DNA of 64,000 bases from Kribbella sp. NBC_01245 (lineage in GTDB: Bacteria > Actinomycetota > Actinomycetes > Propionibacteriales > Kribbellaceae), in contig NZ_CP108487.1 in assembly GCF_036226525.1 (NCBI RefSeq), positions 7,006,001-7,070,000 on the forward strand, in the 5' to 3' direction. The notes beneath the pieces are model-generated. The model did not search any database, had not been told where the DNA came from, and was given only the letters and a program-made list of their open reading frames with translations. Below are positions 33,438 to 42,045 of this stretch, piece after piece. A program made the translations under genes and the position numbers. How positions within the stretch are numbered: the stretch's first letter is position 1; every line of letters starts with the position of its first letter.

Positions 33438-34384
33438 CTCCTGACTCGGCCGGCCTGTACCGGACCGTACGGCTGATCCGGCGCTTCGAGGAGCGCTCGA
33501 TCGAGTTCGTCCGGTCCGGTGAGATCGTCGGCGGGATCCACCCGTACATCGGCCAGGAGGCGATCGCGGCCGGCGTCTGCGCGGCCCTCGCGCCGACTGA
33601 CCAGATCACCAGTACGCATCGCGGCCATGGGCATGTGCTGGCCAAAGGCGCCGACCCTTCGCGGATGCTGGCCGAGTTGATGGGCCGGTCCACCGGGTTG
33701 AACTCGGGCCGGGGTGGTTCGATGCACGCGGCTGACTTCAGCGTCGGCGTACTCGGTGCGAACGCGATCGTCGGCGCGGCCGGGTCGATCGCAACGGGTG
33801 CCGCCTGGGCTGCGCGCCGACAGGGGCGGGACACGGTGGTCGCGACGTTCTTCGGCGATGGCGCGATGAACGAGGGAATGTTGCTCGAGGCATTCAACCT
33901 CGCGTCCTTGTGGAACGCGCCGGTGGTGTTCGTGTGCGAGAACAACGGGTATGCGACCACGATGCCGGTGGCCGGGGCGGTGGCGGGCAGCATTCCGGCT
34001 CGCGCTCGGGCCTTTGGCATGCCCGCGTTCACGATCGACGGGCAGGATCCGGAGTTGGTGCTGGCTGCTGCTTCGACCGCTGTACGGCGTGCGCGGTCCG
34101 GTGGCGGGCCGACGTTCTTGGAGTGTTTGACGTATCGGTTCGATGCGCATCACACGTTTGAGCATCGGGTGCGGTTGAACTATCGGTCTGATGATGAGCT
34201 CGCTGATGGTCGGTCTCGGGATCCCTTGGAAATCCAGGGCGCTCGGTTGGCCTCCTCGGTAGTTGCTGCTATTGACGCTGAGGTTGAGGCCGTGCTCGAC
34301 AAGGCGGCGGCCTTTGCTTTGGAGAGCCCGCATCCATCTGTGGAAGGCGCGCTCGACTACTTGTACGCGATGAGGCTGCCATGA
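33434..34384 (+). CDS. 2-oxo-acid dehydrogenase E1 component, alpha subunit
   Basis: 316 residues. Thiamine-diphosphate site: FFGDGAMNEGMLLEAFNLAS with the downstream ENNGYA (GDG-N30-NN motif). HRGHGHVLAKGADPSRMLAE and GRGGSMHAAD are typical of E1-alpha of pyruvate, acetoin or branched-chain dehydrogenases. It overlaps the beta subunit gene by 4 bases. Related E1 pairs (PglB/PglC) occur in phenylglycine biosynthesis in streptogramin producers. No E2 or E3 gene is present here, so acyl transfer must use another partner. Confidence 0.9.
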   Translation: MTPDSAGLYRTVRLIRRFEERSIEFVRSGEIVGGIHPYIGQEAIAAGVCAALAPTDQITSTHRGHGHVLAKGADPSRMLAELMGRSTGLNSGRGGSMHAADFSVGVLGANAIVGAAGSIATGAAWAARRQGRDTVVATFFGDGAMNEGMLLEAFNLASLWNAPVVFVCENNGYATTMPVAGAVAGSIPARARAFGMPAFTIDGQDPELVLAAASTAVRRARSGGGPTFLECLTYRFDAHHTFEHRVRLNYRSDDELADGRSRDPLEIQGARLASSVVAAIDAEVEAVLDKAAAFALESPHPSVEGALDYLYAMRLP

Positions 34385-35343
34385 AGCTGTCGTACCTCAA
34401 GGCTTTGAATCGCGCGCTCGGTGACGAGCTGGCGGCGGACGAGCGGGTTTTCCTGATGGGGGAGGACATTCGGGTCGCCGCGTCCAACCTGACCGCCGGG
34501 CTGCACGCGCGGTTCGGCGACGACCGGGTGCTCGACACGCCCCTGTCGGAACAGGCGTTCACGAACTTTGCGACGGGCGCCGCGCTGGCCGGGTTGAGGC
34601 CGGTGATCGAGTTCCAGATCCCGTCGTTGTTGTTCCTGGTCTTCGAGCAGATCGCGAACCAGGCGCACAAGTTCTCGTTGATGACCGGCGGGCAATGCCG
34701 AGTGCCCGTCACGTACGTCGTACCGGGCTCGGGGTCGCGAACCGGGTGGGCCGGGCAGCACTCGGACCACCCGTACAGCCTGTTCGCCCACGTCGGCGTG
34801 AAGACCGTCGTACCGGCGACACCCGCGGACGCGTACGGCCTGCTGGTATCGGCCATCCGCGACGACGACCCGGTCGTAGTGTTCGCCCCGGCGGCAGCGT
34901 TGGGAGTGCGGGATGACCTGGACTTCGCTTCGCTGGCTCCTGTCCCGCTCGGGGTCGGACGGGTGGCGCGCGCTGGTTCGGACGTCACGGTTGTTGCCCT
35001 CGGCCACTTGGTGCACGAGGCCGTCGCGGTCGCGGAGGAACTGGCCGGGCAGGTCTCGGTCGAGGTCTTCGATCCGCGCACGGTCTACCCCTTCGACTGG
35101 AACGGCCTCGGCGCCTCGCTCGCGAAGACCCGGCGCCTGGTCGTGATCGACGACTCGAACCGGTCCTGCGGTTTCGCCGGCGAGGTGATCGCGGGAGCCG
35201 TCGAACGCTTCCGGCTGGACGCGCCGCCGCGCCGCATCACCCGGCCGGACGGCGCCGTACTGCCGTTCGCCCTCGCCCTCGATCGCGTGGTCCAGCCCTC
35301 CCGGCAGGACCTGCTGTCCGTACTGCTGGAGGTTGTCGCATGA
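34381..35343 (+). CDS. 2-oxo-acid dehydrogenase E1 component, beta subunit
   Basis: 320 residues. DERVFLMGEDIRVA, LDTPLSEQAFTNFATGAALA and PVIEFQIPSLLF are standard E1-beta landmarks, as are GQHSDHPYSLFAHV and VEVFDPRTVYPFDW. With the alpha subunit it should form the heterotetramer that decarboxylates a 2-oxo acid. Candidate substrates are branched-chain oxo acids (as a starter unit) or 4-hydroxybenzoylformate from the Hpg branch; sequence does not decide between them. Overlaps the ATP-grasp gene by 4 bases. Confidence 0.9.
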   Translation: MKLSYLKALNRALGDELAADERVFLMGEDIRVAASNLTAGLHARFGDDRVLDTPLSEQAFTNFATGAALAGLRPVIEFQIPSLLFLVFEQIANQAHKFSLMTGGQCRVPVTYVVPGSGSRTGWAGQHSDHPYSLFAHVGVKTVVPATPADAYGLLVSAIRDDDPVVVFAPAAALGVRDDLDFASLAPVPLGVGRVARAGSDVTVVALGHLVHEAVAVAEELAGQVSVEVFDPRTVYPFDWNGLGASLAKTRRLVVIDDSNRSCGFAGEVIAGAVERFRLDAPPRRITRPDGAVLPFALALDRVVQPSRQDLLSVLLEVVA

Positions 35344-36671
35344 CCATGTCCGCCTGGGAACGCTTGCCGGCCGACGTCCGTACGGCGATGCTGGCCCGAG
35401 GCAAGGAACGCTGGGCCACGATCTACGCCGGCGTTGCCACGCACAACAAGGTATGGCGCCCGCTGCGTTCGCCCATGCTGACGTTCGCGGAGTACGGCGC
35501 GATGACGGCCTTTTGCGATCGACTGGCCGAGCTCATCCTCCAGTCCTGCCGGCGACGCGCCCGTACGGTCGGGGATCTGCGCCGCCTCCTCGGCGTACCG
35601 CCCGGGTACATCGAATTCCTCGACGAGGAGGAGGTGTTGTCGGAAGACCTGCTGCTCGCCATCCGCCCGGACATCCTGCTCGCGGGCGGGGTCGCGAAGG
35701 TGGTCGAGTGCAATATCGACAGCGCGCTCGGTGGTGCGTTCGACTCCGACGGCATCGCCGAACGGTTCGTCGAGGCGTACGCCGGTGATCCCGTGCTGGA
35801 CTCCGTGCGCATCGAGCCGCCGCCTTCCGCCGTGGACGCGCGCTACTTCGCGATGCGCGACAGCCTCGGGTTGGCCGAAGGCGCGAAGGTCGGACTGCTG
35901 TTCCACATGGGCGGCGACTACCCGGATACGCAGAACCCGGACAAGCTGATCGCGCTCCTGCAACCCGTCTGCGATCGGGCCAAGATCGCCGGCCTCGACG
36001 TGGTCGTCCGCCCGGTGGAATGGCTCGACCTGGACGACGAAGGCCGGGTCTGCGTCGACGGTGCGCCGCTGGACGCCGTACTGCGACTGTTCATCCCGCA
36101 GGACGTCCCGCAAGGGCGTGGCACCGACGCGCTCGCGAGTGCGTTGCGTGAGGGCACGGTCAAGATGTTCACGTCATCCGCCGCGTGGTTGCTCGGCAAC
36201 AAGACGGTCTTTGCGTGGTTGTGGCAGGACATCGACCTGATGACCCCTACAGACGCCGACCTGCTCCACCGCCACGTCCCGCACACGTCGTTGCTCACGG
36301 CAAGCGTTTTCGACTCGGCCGTGGCTGGCCAGTCCGGCCTTGTCCTTAAACCCGCTGGCACGTATGGCGGCGCGGGCGTAGTCGTCGGCCCCGACGTCTC
36401 GGCCTCAATCTGGCGCGAGTCCCTCTCGGTAGCCCTGGCCGCCGGCGGTCAAGTCCTCCAGGAGTACGTCGCCGCCGACCGCCTGTCCATGCACTTCATC
36501 GACATGACCAGTGGCGAAGTAGTCGAAACCGAAGTCCCGTACTGCATCGCCCCCTACCTCTTCGGCCGCCAACCCGCCGGCGCCTACCTCCGCTTCCAAG
36601 TCCCCGGCGCCGGCTCCGTCGTAAACCTAGGCCAAGGCGCCTTGACCAGCGGCCTCCTCCTAACCCCCTGA
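35340..36671 (+). CDS. Circularly permuted ATP-grasp type ligase
   Basis: 443 residues, not assigned to a named family. VVECNIDSALGGAFDSDG, VGLLFHMGGDYPD, LKPAGTYGGAGVVVGPD and VLQEYVAADRLSMHF resemble circularly permuted ATP-grasp enzymes (glutathionylspermidine-synthase-like), which join a carboxylate to an amine through an acyl phosphate. It is the last gene of the operon, so amide formation, for example to an Hpg-type amino acid, is a reasonable guess. It is followed by a large palindromic repeat that may terminate transcription. Confidence 0.65.
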   Translation: MTMSAWERLPADVRTAMLARGKERWATIYAGVATHNKVWRPLRSPMLTFAEYGAMTAFCDRLAELILQSCRRRARTVGDLRRLLGVPPGYIEFLDEEEVLSEDLLLAIRPDILLAGGVAKVVECNIDSALGGAFDSDGIAERFVEAYAGDPVLDSVRIEPPPSAVDARYFAMRDSLGLAEGAKVGLLFHMGGDYPDTQNPDKLIALLQPVCDRAKIAGLDVVVRPVEWLDLDDEGRVCVDGAPLDAVLRLFIPQDVPQGRGTDALASALREGTVKMFTSSAAWLLGNKTVFAWLWQDIDLMTPTDADLLHRHVPHTSLLTASVFDSAVAGQSGLVLKPAGTYGGAGVVVGPDVSASIWRESLSVALAAGGQVLQEYVAADRLSMHFIDMTSGEVVETEVPYCIAPYLFGRQPAGAYLRFQVPGAGSVVNLGQGALTSGLLLTP

Positions 36672-36683
36672 CCGCCCTACCTA

Positions 36684-36780
36684 CTTTGCATTCATTCGTC
36701 GGAATCCGCCCTCTCAGCCACCGCGGTCCAGTGCAGGACAGCGGACGGGCGAGGGCGGATTCCGACGAATGAATGCAAAG
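36684..36780. repeat. 97-bp palindromic repeat element, copy 1
   Basis: Perfect 30-base inverted repeat: arms 36684-36713 (beginning CTTTGCATTCATTCGTCGG) and 36751-36780, with a 37-base centre. It lies between the convergent ATP-grasp and SGNH genes. A diverged copy is at 63592-63685. It could work as a bidirectional terminator and as a mobile REP/MITE-like unit. Confidence 0.9.
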
Positions 36781-36783
36781 GGG

Positions 36784-37482
36784 CTACGGGTGGAGGTGGG
36801 TGGCTAGGCGGGTGAGGGTTTGGGTGGTGGCTATGGCGTCGCTGCGGGCGTTGCCGTGTTTGCCGTCGGTGCTGTAGATGGTCGGGTCCTTTGACGCCGG
36901 GTGGTTCGTCAGGTTGACGTGGAGGGTGCCTAGGTCGTGGGCGACGGCGGCGGTGTGGGCGGATAGCAGGCGCATGCGTTCGCCAAGGGCGGTGCGGTAG
37001 TTCTCCGGGACCGCGGGGCTGTGGGATACGTCGAACATGCCGATGGTGATGACTTCGGCGCCGGCTCGCTGGAGTTCGAGGATCATCGCGCGCAATTCCG
37101 CGTCGACGGCCTCGGCGGCGGCATCGTCGTACCGGCTGCTGAAGGCGTCATTGCCACCGCACACCACCAGCGCCAGATCGGGCCGGAAGCGCAAGGCCGG
37201 TTCGAGTTGCGACGCACGGACTTCCCGCGCGCGGAGGCCGCTGACGCCTAGGTTGAGGAATTCGACGCCGAGGGCCTCGGCGACTTGGGCCGTCCAGTGC
37301 ATGGGGTTGTAGCCGTCGACTGGTTCGGTGGGGCCGCTTGCCACGCTGTCGCCGAGTACGACGAAGCGGTGCCAGGGGTGACCGGCGACGAGGGTGGCGG
37401 CTTCGCCCGGGCGGAGGCAGTGCGGATCGGGCACGCCGTCCGCGGGGCCGCCGACGCCGGGGTCAAGCGCGTTGTGGGTCAC
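36784..37482 (-). CDS. SGNH/GDSL-type hydrolase, cytoplasmic
   Basis: 232 residues without a signal peptide. Block I is VVLGDSVASG (nucleophile Ser), block III VVCGGNDAFSS and the final block has STDGKHGNA with Asp/His. The family cleaves acyl or carbohydrate esters. It is the last gene of a three-gene minus-strand unit (AMP-ligase, MFS, this gene) and overlaps the MFS gene by 20 bases. A role in releasing or trimming the cluster product is possible. Confidence 0.8.
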   Translation of the reverse strand: MTHNALDPGVGGPADGVPDPHCLRPGEAATLVAGHPWHRFVVLGDSVASGPTEPVDGYNPMHWTAQVAEALGVEFLNLGVSGLRAREVRASQLEPALRFRPDLALVVCGGNDAFSSRYDDAAAEAVDAELRAMILELQRAGAEVITIGMFDVSHSPAVPENYRTALGERMRLLSAHTAAVAHDLGTLHVNLTNHPASKDPTIYSTDGKHGNARSDAIATTQTLTRLATHLHP

Positions 37483-38686
37483 TCGGGACCTCCTCGGTGG
37501 TGGACGTCGTCCAGCGCGCGATCGGGATCAGCGTAATCACCAGACAGATGCCCGCGGCAACCAAAAGCGCGTTCGTCAGACCGAGCAGGGCCGTGCCTTC
37601 GCCGGCGAGTAGCGCGCCGATCGGCAGACCCGCGAAGCACAACGACCCGACCAACCCGATCACCCTTGTCTGCAAGGCGACTGGCACCCGTTCGTACAGC
37701 ATCGCGCCGAGCACGGGATTGACCGCCGCGAGCCCCACTCCGGACAGCAGGCTGATCGCGCAGACCAGGACAAGGCTGTCGCTCAACCCGAGCGCGAACA
37801 GCCGGGGCGCACCGCTGATCAACGCGCCGACCACGAAGGCCATTCGCAACGGCAGGCGCGTCGCGACGGCGGTGAAGAGGATATTGCCGATCAGGGCGCC
37901 CGCGGCGAACGCGCCGACCGCGAAGCCGAGGGCGTTCGGGTCGTGCAGGTGCTCATTCACCCACAACGGGATGAACACGGCCGTGCCCGCATTGCTGAAC
38001 ACGTTCAGCGCGAAGATGATCGCGACCATGCCGGTCAGCCGATGGTCTTCGCGCAGATAGCGGAAGCCGCCGCGCAACGCGGTCAGGTACGGCTCACGCT
38101 CGACCGGCTCAGCGGCATTCGCGGCAGGCGGCCGGACAAGCGCTAGCACGATCACCGCGCAGATCGCGAAGGTGGCCGCGTCGATCCAGATCGCTGTGGT
38201 CACACCGAACTGCGCGATCAGTACGCCGGCCAGGGGCGCGCCGAGCAGCGTCGCACCCCGGCTGAGGCCTTCGTACGACGAGGTGACGCGGATGAGCTTC
38301 GCCCCGGCCAGCTCGGCCATCGGCCGGATCAGCGCGTGTTTGACCCGGTCGCCGACACCGCGCAGCGCGCCGATGACCGCCACCAGCAGCAGCAACGAGC
38401 CGAACCCGAGTTGGGGCACGGCCGCGATCGCCGCCATCGCGACGGCGCTGCCGATATCGGTGCAGACCGACGTCCGGCGCAGGCCGAAGCGGTCGGCCAA
38501 GGGTGTGGCGAAGATGCCGGTGATCAGGTACGGGATCATCTCGGCGGCCGCGACCAGGCCCATCTTGGCGGGACTGCCGGTGGTGATCAGGACCAGCCAG
38601 GGAATGGCCAGCACGGAGATCCGGCTGCCGACCGCCGACACGATGTCCGCGGTGATCAGCGCGATCAGGCCGCCACGACTACGCAC
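37463..38686 (-). CDS. MFS transporter
   Basis: 407 residues with about 12 hydrophobic segments. LADRFGLRRTSV is the cytoplasmic loop 2-3 motif of drug/proton antiporters. It probably exports the cluster product. GTG 38686 overlaps the stop of the upstream AMP-ligase gene by 8 bases, and its end overlaps the SGNH gene, so the three are co-translated. Confidence 0.88.
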   Translation of the reverse strand: MRSRGGLIALITADIVSAVGSRISVLAIPWLVLITTGSPAKMGLVAAAEMIPYLITGIFATPLADRFGLRRTSVCTDIGSAVAMAAIAAVPQLGFGSLLLLVAVIGALRGVGDRVKHALIRPMAELAGAKLIRVTSSYEGLSRGATLLGAPLAGVLIAQFGVTTAIWIDAATFAICAVIVLALVRPPAANAAEPVEREPYLTALRGGFRYLREDHRLTGMVAIIFALNVFSNAGTAVFIPLWVNEHLHDPNALGFAVGAFAAGALIGNILFTAVATRLPLRMAFVVGALISGAPRLFALGLSDSLVLVCAISLLSGVGLAAVNPVLGAMLYERVPVALQTRVIGLVGSLCFAGLPIGALLAGEGTALLGLTNALLVAAGICLVITLIPIARWTTSTTEEVPSDPQRA

Positions 38687-40217
38687 CCTTGTCGGCCGTC
38701 GCGTAGCGGGAACGAAGTGCCTTCTTGTCCACCTTGGCGGACCGGGTCAGCGGCAACCGGTCGACGAACGTGATCGCCGCGGGCGCGTAGATCTCGTTGA
38801 GGCTCGACGTCACAAGCTCGATCAGCTCGTCCGGCGCGATGGTTGCTCCTGGCAACGGTACGACGTACGCGTGCGGCACCTCGCCGACAGTCGCATCCGG
38901 TACGCCGATGACCGCGGCGGCCGCGACCTTGGGGTGGGACGCGAGCGCATCCTCGATCGGCCGGCAGAAGATCGCCCAGTTACGCCGGCTGGTGACGATC
39001 ATGTCCTGCCAGCGATCGACCAGGAACAGATAGCCGTCATCGTCCAGATAGCCGAGGTCGTTCGTCCGGACCCAGCCGTCCACCAGGGTTTCCGCGGTGA
39101 GCTCGGGCTGACCGAAGTACCCCGCGAAGCTCAACCGGCTGGCCACCCAGACGATGCCGGTCTCGCCCACCGGCAGGCCCTTGCCGTCTTCGTCGCGAAT
39201 CTCGATCCGGACATCGCCGTACGGCGTGCCGCAGGACTGCAAGCGCTCGGGATGCGCGGGGTCCTCGGTCAGACCGGGCATCGCGGTGATCACGACCGCC
39301 TCGCTCAGGCCGTACACGATCCGCAGCACCGGGCCGAACCGCGCGATCGCCTGCCGCAGCCGGGCGGGCGCGGCCGGTCCGGCGCCGACGTTGAACATGA
39401 ACAGACTGCTGGTGTCGGCCTGCCCGAGCGCGGGATGATCCAGCACCTCGTACAGCATCGGCGGGGTGACGAACGTCGAGTTGATCCGCTCCGCCTCGAC
39501 CGTCGCCAGGAAAGCGGCCGGGTCCCACTCGTCGCGCAGGAACAGCACGCCACCGGTGAACAGGTTGAACAACGAGGTGATCTGGCCACTGGCGAGCCAC
39601 ATCGGCGAATGCGAGAGGTGTCGCAGCACCGGGAAGCCCCCTCCGACGAACTGGTCAGCAAGAGTGACAATCTGCTGGTAGAAGGTCTGCCGATGATGGA
39701 CCAGCTTCGGCGCACCCGTCGTACCGCTGGTCTGCAGGAACGACTCGGGCTCCGGCACCGGCGCCGCCAGGTCGTACGCCCCACCGTCGAACGTCGTGAG
39801 GTCGGGGCCGGCACCACCCGGACCCAGGCAGAAGACTGGTACGTCGAGGCCGGCCGCGAGCTCGGTGCCCAAGCCGTTCTCGGCGGCCGGGTCGTAGATG
39901 AACGCGTCCGGCTCGGTGATGCGGACGAACTCGTCGATCTCACCGCGAGCCGTGACCGTCGCGATCCACATCGACCGGCAGCCGAGCAGGTGCAACGCCA
40001 GCTGCAGGATCGGGCCCTCGATGCTGTTCGCGACCATCACGAGTACGGCGCTACCGGGCTCGACGCCTTCGCTGCGGAGTGCCGCCGCACGGGCGAGCAC
40101 GTCCTCGCGGAGCTGCTCGAACGTCACCCGCCGGGCCGGGCCCACCAACGCCTCGCGGGAACCGAACGAGCTGAACAGCTCGAGCACCCGGTGGACATAT
40201 GTCTGCCCGTTTTCCAT
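38679..40217 (-). CDS. AMP-binding (adenylate-forming) enzyme
   Basis: 512 residues, ANL superfamily. A3 QTSGTTGAPKLVHH, A5 YGLSEAVVIT, A7 GWVRTNDLGYL and A10 LTRSAKVDKKALR are clear. The A8 region reads VTSRRNWAIFCRPIED, where most relatives have a Gly-Glu-Asn signature. It is the third adenylating enzyme of the cluster and the first gene of the minus-strand unit. The substrate acid is unknown. Confidence 0.85.
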   Translation of the reverse strand: MENGQTYVHRVLELFSSFGSREALVGPARRVTFEQLREDVLARAAALRSEGVEPGSAVLVMVANSIEGPILQLALHLLGCRSMWIATVTARGEIDEFVRITEPDAFIYDPAAENGLGTELAAGLDVPVFCLGPGGAGPDLTTFDGGAYDLAAPVPEPESFLQTSGTTGAPKLVHHRQTFYQQIVTLADQFVGGGFPVLRHLSHSPMWLASGQITSLFNLFTGGVLFLRDEWDPAAFLATVEAERINSTFVTPPMLYEVLDHPALGQADTSSLFMFNVGAGPAAPARLRQAIARFGPVLRIVYGLSEAVVITAMPGLTEDPAHPERLQSCGTPYGDVRIEIRDEDGKGLPVGETGIVWVASRLSFAGYFGQPELTAETLVDGWVRTNDLGYLDDDGYLFLVDRWQDMIVTSRRNWAIFCRPIEDALASHPKVAAAAVIGVPDATVGEVPHAYVVPLPGATIAPDELIELVTSSLNEIYAPAAITFVDRLPLTRSAKVDKKALRSRYATADKGA

Positions 40218-40591
40218 GGGCCAACCCCCAATTGCCAGTGCCGGCCAGCAAATGCCGGAAAGGCCGCCGCGAGATCATTAGTCGAGCTGATTTCGGGCAG
40301 CACAAAGAGACCATTTGTCGATGATTGAGGCCCCCACGCCTCTGGCCAGACTCTAACCGGTCGGACGGATCCCTGCCAGCCCTTGAACAGAAGGTTTTCC
40401 CGGCCATTCACTAAGCGTTGCGTGAGGCACGATCATTACGCAGAGATATGGCTCGTAACGCAGCGAAATGGCTATATATCAATGGCTTGAAACGATTGAC
40501 GCACACCGGTGCTGCGACTACGTTTCCCGTCACCAATGAGCGCGCCCGGGGGGACGGGTTGTGCGTTGCTTCGTGGAGGGGTTCGAATCTC
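40218..40591. other. 374-base divergent intergenic region
   Basis: No gene is seen. It separates the minus-strand AMP-ligase from the plus-strand secreted hydrolase and contains a good plus-strand promoter at 40496-40524. Confidence 0.5.
40496..40524 (+). promoter_or_regulatory. Predicted promoter of the secreted SGNH hydrolase gene
   Basis: TTGACG (40496-40501), a 17-base spacer and TACGTT (40519-40524), about 70 bases before the GTG start. A close match to a housekeeping promoter. Confidence 0.55.
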
Positions 40592-41872
40592 GTGAAGATC
40601 AGTAGAAGTTGGCAACCTGTCGCCGCCTCGGTGGTGCTCGCACTAGTGGGATCGACAGCGATCACCACCAGTGCCGAGACCGGCAGTGGCAACAGGGAAT
40701 GGGTAGGGACCTGGGCGGCAGCCGTGACCCACGGCAACGCGGCCGGTTCGACCAACGCCGGTCTGAACAACCAGAGCGTCCGGCTCAACATCCGCACCAG
40801 CATCGGCGGCGACCAGCTCCGGGTGCGACTGACCAACATCTACGGCGAGCAGGCCGTCGCAATCGGCGCGGCGACCATCGCCCGGCCGAACAAGGCCACG
40901 CCCGAGCTCAGTGATATCGACCCGGCCACCGTGCGCACGTTGACGTTCAACGGCGGCAGCGCGACGGCCACCATGAACAAGGGCGCCGAGCTGCTCAGCG
41001 ACCCGGTGGACCTCAAGCTGAACCCGCTCGAGGAGCTCCTGGTCAGCGTCTACTTCCCGACGCCGACCGGCCCGACCACGTTCCACTCCACCACCAACCA
41101 CCACAACTTCGTCGGCCCGACGAACCTGACGGCCGAGGCGGGTGGCGCCGGCTACACGCTGACACGGACCTGCTGCTGGTTCTTCGTCTCCGGTGTGGAC
41201 GTCCAGACCAAGAAGGCGCCGGGCTCGATCGTCGTACTGGCCGACTCGCTCGGTGACGGCAACGGCTCGACGTTCAACGGCAACAACCGCTGGCCGGACC
41301 AGCTGGCCGAGCGGCTCAACCAGGCTTGGGGCAAGAAGGCGCCCGGCATCCTGAACGCGAGTCTCGCGGGCAGCCGGCTCAACCACGAGGGCAACGAGCC
41401 CGGCGCGGGCGGCTTCCCCGGATTCAACGAGCTCGGCGTGAACGGCCTGGCCCGGGTGAACGAGGACGTGTTCGGCCAGACCGGCGTCAAGACCGTGATC
41501 ACCGATCTCGGTATCAACGACATCTGGATGTCGAACGACTCCGCCGACGCGATCATCGCCTCGCTACGCCAGATCAACGCCCAGGCCAAGGAGAAGGGCC
41601 TGCGTAGCATCGTCGCCACCCTCGCGCCGTATGAGGGCACGGGTGCGCCGGGTGTCTGGACGCCGGAGAAGGATGCGACCCGTAACGCGGTCAACGCCTA
41701 CCTTCGGTCGAGCGACGAGTTCGACGGGTTGATCGACTTCGACGCGATCCTGCGCGACCCGACCCACCCGAGCCGTCTGCTGCCGGCGTACGACTCTGGT
41801 GACCACATCCACCCGAACGACGCTGGATACCAGGCGGTGGCCAACGCCATCGACCTGAAACTTCTGAAGTAG
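40592..41872 (+). CDS. Secreted SGNH/GDSL hydrolase
   Basis: 426 residues. Signal peptide (WQPVAASVVLALVGSTAITT, cleavage near TSAET). A beta-rich N-terminal domain of about 170 residues (EWVGTWAAAVTHGN, LRVRLTNIYGEQAV) precedes the SGNH domain: VVLADSLGDGNGS (Ser), DLGINDIWMS (Asn) and GDHIHPNDAGY (Asp/His). This layout is common in secreted actinobacterial esterases. GTG 40592 has GGAGGGG 10 bases upstream; the frame is open further upstream but without a signal peptide start. It may be a resident gene inside the cluster and not a biosynthetic one. Confidence 0.85.
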   Translation: MKISRSWQPVAASVVLALVGSTAITTSAETGSGNREWVGTWAAAVTHGNAAGSTNAGLNNQSVRLNIRTSIGGDQLRVRLTNIYGEQAVAIGAATIARPNKATPELSDIDPATVRTLTFNGGSATATMNKGAELLSDPVDLKLNPLEELLVSVYFPTPTGPTTFHSTTNHHNFVGPTNLTAEAGGAGYTLTRTCCWFFVSGVDVQTKKAPGSIVVLADSLGDGNGSTFNGNNRWPDQLAERLNQAWGKKAPGILNASLAGSRLNHEGNEPGAGGFPGFNELGVNGLARVNEDVFGQTGVKTVITDLGINDIWMSNDSADAIIASLRQINAQAKEKGLRSIVATLAPYEGTGAPGVWTPEKDATRNAVNAYLRSSDEFDGLIDFDAILRDPTHPSRLLPAYDSGDHIHPNDAGYQAVANAIDLKLLK

Positions 41873-41880
41873 GAGTACTG

Positions 41881-42044
41881 AGTGTCCCGTGTTCGAGGGT
41901 CTTCAACGCCTGGCGGCGCCCAGGCACGCACCTCGCTGCGTTGGAGAAGCAGCCACGATAAAGAGCATCGAGGCAGCTTCTCCGCCTTGCGATGCACGCA
42001 CCTGGACACCGCCAGCCGTCAAACACCCTCAAACACGGGACACT
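41881..42044. repeat. 164-bp imperfect inverted repeat, MITE-like
   Basis: The ends AGTGTCCCGTGTT (41881-41893) and AACACGGGACACT (42032-42044) are perfectly complementary. Pairing continues inward for about 78 bases per arm at roughly three quarters of positions. The element fills the whole gap between the hydrolase stop and the P450 ATG, leaving the P450 without a clear ribosome site. No transposase is encoded. Confidence 0.8.
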
Positions 42045-42045
42045 A

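Noticed and set aside
38172..40328. 718-codon plus-strand open frame
   Set aside because: Antisense to the AMP-ligase and MFS genes; Arg-rich product typical of a GC-rich shadow frame.
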